DNA of 10,512 nt from positions 1 through 10,512 of the forward strand of contig DASWHR010000137.1 of assembly GCA_036398095.1 (NCBI GenBank), read 5' to 3'. The notes under the pieces are model-generated. The model saw nothing but the letters and a program-made list of their open reading frames with translations. It did not search any database and had not been told where the DNA came from. Shown piece by piece: positions 5,572 to 10,512 of this stretch (positions within the stretch are counted from its first letter, which is position 1; every line of letters starts with the position of its first letter). A program made the position numbers and the translations under genes. The stretch is from DASWHR01 sp036398095 (GTDB taxonomy: Bacteria > Actinomycetota > AC-67).

Positions 5572-6603
5572 ATGACGACGCGCGCGCGGAGAATCGCAAA
5601 GACACTGATGGCCGTCGCGGCCCTGGGTCTTCTCGCCGCGTGCAGCAGCGTCGGCCCTCAGGACTACCTCCATCCCGAAGGCCCGGTCGCCCGCGACACC
5701 GACAACCTGTTCAAGCCGGTCTTTTGGATCGCGACCGCGGTCTTCGTGCTGGTGGAAGGACTGATCGTCGTCGCGATCGTCAAGTTCCGCGATCGACGCG
5801 GCGGCGCCGAACCCGTTCAGGTTCACGGCAACACCAAGCTCGAGCTGGGCTGGACGATCGCGCCGGCGGTTCTGCTGGCCGCGATCTCGGTTCCGACGGT
5901 GGCGATGATCTTCGCGCAGGCCGAAGTTCCCACCGGCAACGACGTCGTCCATGTGCGCGTCACCGGCCACCAGTGGTGGTGGGAATACGAGTACACCGAC
6001 GTGGACCCGCCGGTGAAGACCGCCACCGAGATGGTGATCCCCACCGGCGCGAAAGTCTTCGTCGAAGTCACCAGCGCCGACGTGGTCCACTCGTTCTGGG
6101 TGCCGAAGCTGGCCGGCAAGCAGGATGCGATTCCGAACCGCATCAGCCATCTGACCCTGATCGCCGAAAAGCCCGACGTCTACCACGGTCAGTGCGCCGA
6201 GTTCTGCGCGCTCTCGCACGCCAACATGCGCCTGCGCGTTCGCTCGCTGCCTCCGGCCGAGTACGAGCAGTGGCTCGCCGCCCAGCAGAAGCCGGCCGTG
6301 ATCCCCACGGCCGGGGCCGCCGCAGCGGGCGCCCGCGCCTTCGCCGAGTTCGGAAGCGGCACGTGCATGTCGTGCCACACGATCCGCGGAATGGACGGCG
6401 CGACGGGCACGGTCGGGCCGGACCTGACGCATTTCGCCGACCGCATGACGTTCGCCGGGGCGATCTTCGACACCAACGAAGAGAACCTGATCAAGTGGCT
6501 CCGCGACCCGCCGGCCGTCAAGCCGGGGTCGATCATGCCCAACTATCACATCCCCGAAGACACGATTCGCGCCCTCGTCGAATTCTTGCTCAGCCTCAGG
6601 TAG
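5572..6603 (+). CDS. ctaC: Cytochrome c oxidase subunit II, lipoprotein with fused cytochrome c (caa3 type)
   Basis: A 343-residue subunit that accepts electrons from cytochrome c and passes them through CuA to subunit I. The N-terminus is a lipoprotein signal with lipobox LAAC (Cys24). Two membrane helices lie near 50-71 and 94-117. The periplasmic/extracytoplasmic cupredoxin domain has GHQWWWEYEY (133-142), His174 in VVHSFW and the CuA set Cys209, Glu211, Cys213, His217, Met220. After an Ala/Pro-rich linker (about 240-254), a C-terminal class I cytochrome c domain has CMSCH (266-270) and likely axial Met323 in IMPNY. The fused cytochrome marks a caa3-type oxidase and means an external soluble cytochrome c may be partly dispensable. 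The start is ATG at 5572, 2 nt after GGAGTG. Its TAG stop overlaps the ribosome site of ctaD. Confidence 0.97.
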   Translation: MTTRARRIAKTLMAVAALGLLAACSSVGPQDYLHPEGPVARDTDNLFKPVFWIATAVFVLVEGLIVVAIVKFRDRRGGAEPVQVHGNTKLELGWTIAPAVLLAAISVPTVAMIFAQAEVPTGNDVVHVRVTGHQWWWEYEYTDVDPPVKTATEMVIPTGAKVFVEVTSADVVHSFWVPKLAGKQDAIPNRISHLTLIAEKPDVYHGQCAEFCALSHANMRLRVRSLPPAEYEQWLAAQQKPAVIPTAGAAAAGARAFAEFGSGTCMSCHTIRGMDGATGTVGPDLTHFADRMTFAGAIFDTNEENLIKWLRDPPAVKPGSIMPNYHIPEDTIRALVEFLLSLR

Positions 6604-6612
6604 GAGTCGTTG

Positions 6613-8499
6613 ATGAGTTCCGTCGCAGTTCGAAGTCGCAGCCGGGGGCTGCTGGCGAGGCCGTCCCATCCGAAGGGGATCTGGGACTGGCTCACCACGA
6701 TCGACCATAAGAAGATCGGGATCCTCTACGGCGTCACCGCATTCATCTTCTTCCTGGTCGGAGGCCTGGAAGCGCTGCTGATCCGGTTGCAACTGGCCAA
6801 GCCCGGCGCAACCGTGCTGTCCGCCGACGCCTACAACCAGATCTTCACGATGCACGGGCTGACGATGATCTTCCTGGTCGTCATGCCGCTGTCGGCCGCG
6901 TTCATCAACTACATGGTGCCGCTGCAGATCGGCGCGCGCGACGTCGCGTTCCCGCGCATGAACGCGTTCTCGTACTGGGTGTTCCTGTTCGGCGGGCTGT
7001 TCCTGTACTCGTCGTTTTTGCTCGGCGGCGGCCCCGACTCGGGCTGGTTCGCCTACGCGCCGGTGACGGGCTCGAAGTTCTCGGGCGGCCACCGCATGGA
7101 CTTCTACGCGCTCGGCCTGATCATCACCGGCATCTCCTCGACGGTATCGGCCGTCAACCTGCTGGTGACGATCATCAACCTGCGGGCGCCCGGCATGAGC
7201 CTGATGCGGATGCCGATCTTCACGTGGATGTCGCTGGTCGTGCAGTTCCTGCTGGTGTTCGCCCTTCCGATCATCACCGTGGACCTGTTCCTCCTCTTCT
7301 TCGATCGAAGACTCGGGACGCTGTTCTTCGAAACGGCCGCCAACGCGGACCCCTTACTTTGGCAACACCTGTTCTGGCTGTTCGGCCATCCCGAGGTCTA
7401 CATCCTCGTCCTTCCCGCCATGGGCATCGTGTCCGAGATCCTGCCGGTCTTCTCGCGCAAGCCTTTGTTCGGCTACCCGTTCGTGGTCTTCGCCGGCGCG
7501 GCGATCGGATTCATGGGATGGGGCGTGTGGGCCCATCACATGTTCGCGACCGGCATGGGACCCGTCGCCAACTCGGCGTTCGCGATCTCGACGATGTTCA
7601 TCGCGGTGCCGACCGGCGTGAAGATCTTCAACTGGCTCGCTACGATCTGGAAAGGCCAGTTGCGCTTCACCGTCCCGATGCTGTTCTCGCTCGCCTTCGT
7701 GATGCAGTTCGTCGTGGGCGGACTGTCGGGCGTGAGTCATGCGCTCGTTCCGCACGACTATCAGCAGACCGACACCTACTACATCGTCGCGCACTTCCAC
7801 TACGTTCTGATGGGCGGCGCGATCTTCGGGCTGTTCGCCGGCCTCTACTACTGGTGGCCGAAGATCACCGGCCGGTTCCTGAACGAGCGCGCCGGCAAGG
7901 TTCAGTTCTGGCTCATGGCGCTCGGGTTCAACCTGACCTTCGCACCGTTCCACATCCTCGGCCTCCAAGGCATGCCGCGACGCATCTACACCTACGCCGA
8001 CGGCTACGGCTGGAACGTCTGGAACCTTGTGTCCACAGCCGGGTCGCTGCTTCTGGCCGTGTCCGTGCTCGCCTTCATATTCACCGTCTTCATCTCTCGC
8101 AAGGGCAAGGGAGCGAAGGCCGGCGGGGACCCGTGGGACGCGCGCACCATCGAGTGGACGACGCCGTCGCCGCCGCCCGAATACAACTTCGTCGAAATCC
8201 CCGAAGTCCACGCGCTCGACGACTTCTGGCACCGCAAGTACGTCGAGAACCCCGAGGGCCGGCCGGTGCCGGTCCCGGCGGGCGCGCAGGCGTCCTCCGA
8301 GCCGCACGGCACCGCGGAGGAACTCGGCATCCACATGCCGTCGCCGTCGTACATGCCGCTGCTCGCCGCGTTCGGGTTTCCGATGATCGGCTACGGCGTG
8401 ATCTACAAGCCGTGGTGGGCGATTCCCGGCGCGATCGTGCTCATCATCGGACTGTTCGGCTGGGCGATGGAGCCCGCGACGGAGGACTCGCATGGCTGA
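6613..8499 (+). CDS. ctaD: Cytochrome c oxidase subunit I (A1-type heme-copper oxidase)
   Basis: A 628-residue catalytic subunit with low-spin heme a and the heme a3-CuB site where O2 is reduced and protons are pumped. Low-spin heme ligands are His81 and His396; CuB ligands are His259 and His308/His309; Tyr263 in GHPEVY is the cross-linked tyrosine; His394 binds heme a3. D-channel Asp110 and Glu261 and K-channel Lys337 (PTGVK) are present, which is the A1 set. Twelve core helices end near 495. A hydrophilic loop (496-576, including DPWDARTIEW) and two more helices (about 579-598 and 602-620) follow, giving a 14-helix form as in Bacillus CtaD. The start is ATG at 6613, 6 nt after GGAG at 6603-6606; a TTG at 6610 is immediately upstream in frame. 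The last 8 nt overlap ctaE. Confidence 0.98.
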   Translation: MSSVAVRSRSRGLLARPSHPKGIWDWLTTIDHKKIGILYGVTAFIFFLVGGLEALLIRLQLAKPGATVLSADAYNQIFTMHGLTMIFLVVMPLSAAFINYMVPLQIGARDVAFPRMNAFSYWVFLFGGLFLYSSFLLGGGPDSGWFAYAPVTGSKFSGGHRMDFYALGLIITGISSTVSAVNLLVTIINLRAPGMSLMRMPIFTWMSLVVQFLLVFALPIITVDLFLLFFDRRLGTLFFETAANADPLLWQHLFWLFGHPEVYILVLPAMGIVSEILPVFSRKPLFGYPFVVFAGAAIGFMGWGVWAHHMFATGMGPVANSAFAISTMFIAVPTGVKIFNWLATIWKGQLRFTVPMLFSLAFVMQFVVGGLSGVSHALVPHDYQQTDTYYIVAHFHYVLMGGAIFGLFAGLYYWWPKITGRFLNERAGKVQFWLMALGFNLTFAPFHILGLQGMPRRIYTYADGYGWNVWNLVSTAGSLLLAVSVLAFIFTVFISRKGKGAKAGGDPWDARTIEWTTPSPPPEYNFVEIPEVHALDDFWHRKYVENPEGRPVPVPAGAQASSEPHGTAEELGIHMPSPSYMPLLAAFGFPMIGYGVIYKPWWAIPGAIVLIIGLFGWAMEPATEDSHG

Positions 8500-9103
8500 G
8501 GCAACCGCGACCGCTCCCGCGCACGAGGAGCACTACACCTCCACCGGGCTGCCGCACGTCAAGCTCGCGATGTGGGGGTTCCTCGCATCCGAGTGCCTGC
8601 TGTTCGGCGCGCTGATCTCGACCTATCTGCTCTACCGCGGCCGCGGTATCTCGGGGCCGGCGCCCCACGACGTCTACGACATCCCGTTCACGTCGGTGTC
8701 GTCGTTCGTGCTGCTGATGTCCTCGCTCACGATGGTGCTGGCGCTGGCGGCCATCCAGCGCGGCGACCACCATCGCACGCGCGTCTGGCTGGTCTGCACG
8801 GCGCTGCTCGGCACGATCTTCCTGTCGGGGCAGGTCTACGAGTTCACCGTGTTCGTCAAAGAGGGCTTTACGGTCCGCTCGAGCGTCGCCGGCTCCGCGT
8901 TCTTCGTGCTGACGTCGTTCCACGGCGCGCACGTCACGCTCGGCGTTGTCATGCTGCTGTTCCTGACCGGGCTGTCGCTCCGCGGCAAGCTCCCGACCGA
9001 GCGTGCCGACGCGGTTGAATACGTCGGCCTGTACTGGCACTTCGTTGACGTCGTGTGGATCGTGATCTTCACGCTCGTCTACCTGATCCCGGCTCCGAAC
9101 TAA
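8492..9103 (+). CDS. ctaE: Cytochrome c oxidase subunit III
   Basis: A 203-residue integral membrane subunit that stabilises subunit I and proton uptake in heme-copper oxidases. Family signatures are LASECLLFGALISTYLLY (about 31-48) near the N-terminus, SGQVYEF near 112, SFHGAHVTLGV near 146-156 and YWHFVDVVWIVIFTLVYL at the C-terminus. Its length and about five helices match the short bacterial form that lacks the first two helices of mitochondrial COX3. The ATG at 8492 lies inside the end of ctaD and follows an excellent GGAGGA at 8481-8486, so the two are probably translationally coupled. ctaF follows after 12 nt. Confidence 0.97.
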   Translation: MAEATATAPAHEEHYTSTGLPHVKLAMWGFLASECLLFGALISTYLLYRGRGISGPAPHDVYDIPFTSVSSFVLLMSSLTMVLALAAIQRGDHHRTRVWLVCTALLGTIFLSGQVYEFTVFVKEGFTVRSSVAGSAFFVLTSFHGAHVTLGVVMLLFLTGLSLRGKLPTERADAVEYVGLYWHFVDVVWIVIFTLVYLIPAPN

Positions 9104-9115
9104 AGGCATTGGCCA

Positions 9116-9427
9116 ATGACGACGACGAGCGTTCACAAGGCAGCATCGGACCACGAGCACCCCGGGCCCTGGCGCTACATCCAGATCGCGACGCTCCTCG
9201 CCATCATCACGGCCGCCGAGGTGGCGCTCTACTACATGAAGCTGCCGGACGCGCTGCTGGTGCTGGCGCTGTTCGTGTTCTCGGCGATCAAGTTCTACCT
9301 GGTCGTTCGCTACTTCATGCACCTGAAGTTCGACGCGCCGATCTACCGGAAGCTGTTTCTGGTCGGCATCACGCTGGCGTTCGCCGTCTACACGGTCGTC
9401 CTCCTGACGTTCGGCCTGCTCAGGTAG
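9116..9427 (+). CDS. ctaF: Cytochrome c oxidase subunit IV (prokaryotic COX4 family)
   Basis: A 103-residue small subunit of caa3-type oxidases, with a soluble His-containing N-terminus (to about 18) and three membrane helices near 20-40, 45-62 and 80-101. The loop motif KFYLVVRYFMHLKFD (about 59-73) is the clear family signature. Such subunits are thought to stabilise CuB and the complex; no catalytic residues are expected. AAGG overlapping the ctaE stop lies 9 nt before the ATG. Position between ctaE and ctaG is the usual one. Confidence 0.95.
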   Translation: MTTTSVHKAASDHEHPGPWRYIQIATLLAIITAAEVALYYMKLPDALLVLALFVFSAIKFYLVVRYFMHLKFDAPIYRKLFLVGITLAFAVYTVVLLTFGLLR

Positions 9428-9434
9428 CGGCGGC

Positions 9435-10301
9435 GTGGGCATCGCAGCGGCGTCTTCCCCCTGGGGCTACCACATGCACCCGGACGTGTGGGTACTCGTC
9501 GCCGCGCTGATCGGCGGCTACTGGTGGATGTGCCGCGGCGAGCGCGCCCGCAACGCCGGCAACCCGCTCGCCGAAGAACCCACCACGCGACGGCAGCGCG
9601 GCATCTTCGGGGCCGGCGTGCTGATGCTCTGGCTGGGCGCCGACTGGCCCATTCACGACGTCGCCGAGGGGTCTTTGTACTCGGCGCACATGATCCAGCA
9701 CATGCTCTTCACGTTCGGCGCGGCGCCGCTGCTGTTGCTGGGGACGCCGGCCTGGATGCTGCGCCGCCTGATCCGTCCCGCGCCGCTCGGCCGCATCGTC
9801 CGGACGATGTCCCGTCCGCTTCCCGCGATCATCTTCTTCAACACGGCCCTGGTGTTCACCCACTGGCCGGCGATCGTCACGGCGAGCGTGGGAAGCGAAT
9901 GGGTGCACCTTTCGCTGCACGTGCTGATCATGGCATCCGCGTTCGCGATGTGGATGCCGGTCGCCTCGCCGGTGATGGAGATCCCCCGCCTGACATACCC
10001 CGGCCAGATGATCTACCTGTTCCTGCAATCGTTGGTGCCGACCGTTCCGGCCTCGTTCCTGACGTTCGGGACCACGCCGCTGTACGCGGTCTACGTGGAC
10101 ATGCCGAAGCTTTGGGGCATCTCGCCGATGACCGATCAGCTCAGCGCCGGACTGATCATGAAGATCGCGGGCGGCTTCATCCTGTGGGGCGTCATTGCCG
10201 CCTTGTTCTTCAAGTGGTACACCATCGAGCATTCGGAGGGGATCGACGTGCTGGCGATGAGCAAGCTGGACCGTGAGCTGAACCGGGGGACGATCCGATG
10301 A
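9435..10301 (+). CDS. ctaG: Cytochrome c oxidase assembly factor CtaG (caa3_CtaG family)
   Basis: A 288-residue, roughly seven-helix membrane protein of the Bacillus-type CtaG family, needed for a functional caa3 oxidase and probably for copper delivery to the binuclear site. It is not related to the proteobacterial Cox11-type CtaG. Family marks include HMHPDVWVL at the N-terminus, GADWPIHD near 68-75, SAHMIQHMLF near 83-92 with clustered His and Met, FTHWP near 141-145, and LHVLIMASAF near 160-169. I chose GTG at 9435, 7 nt after the ctaF stop, because the residues before the ATG at 9474 include part of the conserved helix entry (WGYHMHP); the shorter start would cut it. The stop overlaps the next gene by ATGA. 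Confidence 0.94.
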   Translation: MGIAAASSPWGYHMHPDVWVLVAALIGGYWWMCRGERARNAGNPLAEEPTTRRQRGIFGAGVLMLWLGADWPIHDVAEGSLYSAHMIQHMLFTFGAAPLLLLGTPAWMLRRLIRPAPLGRIVRTMSRPLPAIIFFNTALVFTHWPAIVTASVGSEWVHLSLHVLIMASAFAMWMPVASPVMEIPRLTYPGQMIYLFLQSLVPTVPASFLTFGTTPLYAVYVDMPKLWGISPMTDQLSAGLIMKIAGGFILWGVIAALFFKWYTIEHSEGIDVLAMSKLDRELNRGTIR

Positions 10302-10512
10302 GCGACTTTCGCAAGCGGATCCTGGAGCCGCTGCTGATCCCCGTCGCCGCGTTCGCCTTCGTCGGCGGGATCGCTTTCGGCCTGTCGCGGATCCTGCTCG
10401 TCACGACCGCCAACGGCGCGTCGATGGTCGCGCTCGTCGCCGCGCTCGCCGTGCTGACCGTGGCCGGCGTCATCGCCTCTCGCGGCTTCCACGTCCCCGA
10501 GAAGTTCGCCGC
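10298..10512 (+). CDS. Start of an unidentified membrane protein (partial)
   Basis: The first 71 residues of a gene cut by the right edge. The ATG overlaps the ctaG stop (ATGA) and follows GGGGGA at 10285-10290, so it is translated and probably coupled to ctaG. A short basic start (MSDFRKRILEPL) leads into two hydrophobic stretches, about 12-36 and 40-60, then RGFHVPEKF. The pattern of a short N-terminus plus two helices resembles membrane anchors found near oxidase and bc-complex genes in actinobacteria-like genomes, including some that continue into a cytochrome c domain, but nothing in the visible part proves this. It is not subunit I-IV, Sco or Surf1 as far as can be seen. Confidence 0.8.
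   Translation, partial: MSDFRKRILEPLLIPVAAFAFVGGIAFGLSRILLVTTANGASMVALVAALAVLTVAGVIASRGFHVPEKFA

Noticed and set aside
4169..5575. A 468-codon plus-strand frame inside the fusion gene
   Set aside because: Arg/Pro-rich, no recognisable domain, and it overlaps the conserved CtaA-CtaB frame completely.
1..10512. Mobile elements, CRISPR arrays, defence genes, tRNA or rRNA
   Set aside because: No transposase or integrase motifs, no direct-repeat array and no cloverleaf or rRNA sequence were seen; the genes are core metabolism with uniform GC-rich codon use.

Overview
The window is GC-rich bacterial chromosome with dense, short-spaced genes. It holds two divergent gene blocks that meet at a 62-bp gap near position 3,580. 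The content suggests an aerobic, high-GC bacterium: an A1-type, caa3-like cytochrome c oxidase set, a lipoprotein subunit II with fused cytochrome c, and CtaF/CtaG partners as in the Bacillus and actinobacterial type. The fused CtaA-CtaB gene and the actinobacterial-looking prenyl synthase point to the actinobacterial/Chloroflexota/Dormibacterota/Eremiobacterota side of the tree. A phylum cannot be fixed from this sequence alone.

Positions 1-250 hold no gene I can defend. They contain two adjacent strong inverted repeats (96-138 and 147-186), which are either the 3' end/terminator of the leftward operon or structured leader or UTR RNA of a neighbour outside the window.

The minus-strand block (3549 down to 251) reads as one operon with gaps of 10-37 nt: an MbfA-type ferritin-like/VIT1 iron transporter, a short-chain trans-isoprenyl diphosphate synthase, a LarE-type ATP-dependent sacrificial sulfur transferase, and a stand-alone NIL-domain protein. 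Iron handling, isoprenoid supply and sulfur transfer are thus transcribed away from the heme A/oxidase genes.

The plus-strand block (3612 to the right edge) is a heme-copper oxidase operon: a fused heme A synthase/heme O synthase (ctaA-ctaB), then ctaC (subunit II, lipobox + CuA + cytochrome c), ctaD (subunit I, with a C-terminal two-helix extension), ctaE (subunit III), ctaF (subunit IV), ctaG (assembly factor), and the start of an unidentified membrane protein cut by the window edge. From ctaC onward the genes overlap or sit within 12 nt of each other. The fusion enzyme farnesylates heme b to heme o and oxidises it to heme a, CtaG helps assembly, and CtaC-F form the terminal oxidase that takes electrons from cytochrome c. 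The prenyl synthase across the divergent promoter may feed the farnesyl group; that is inference.

I found no mobile element, CRISPR array, tRNA, rRNA or defence system. The region is mainly core respiratory metabolism; the less ordinary points are the gene fusion, the LarE/NIL pair and the hairpins at the left edge.
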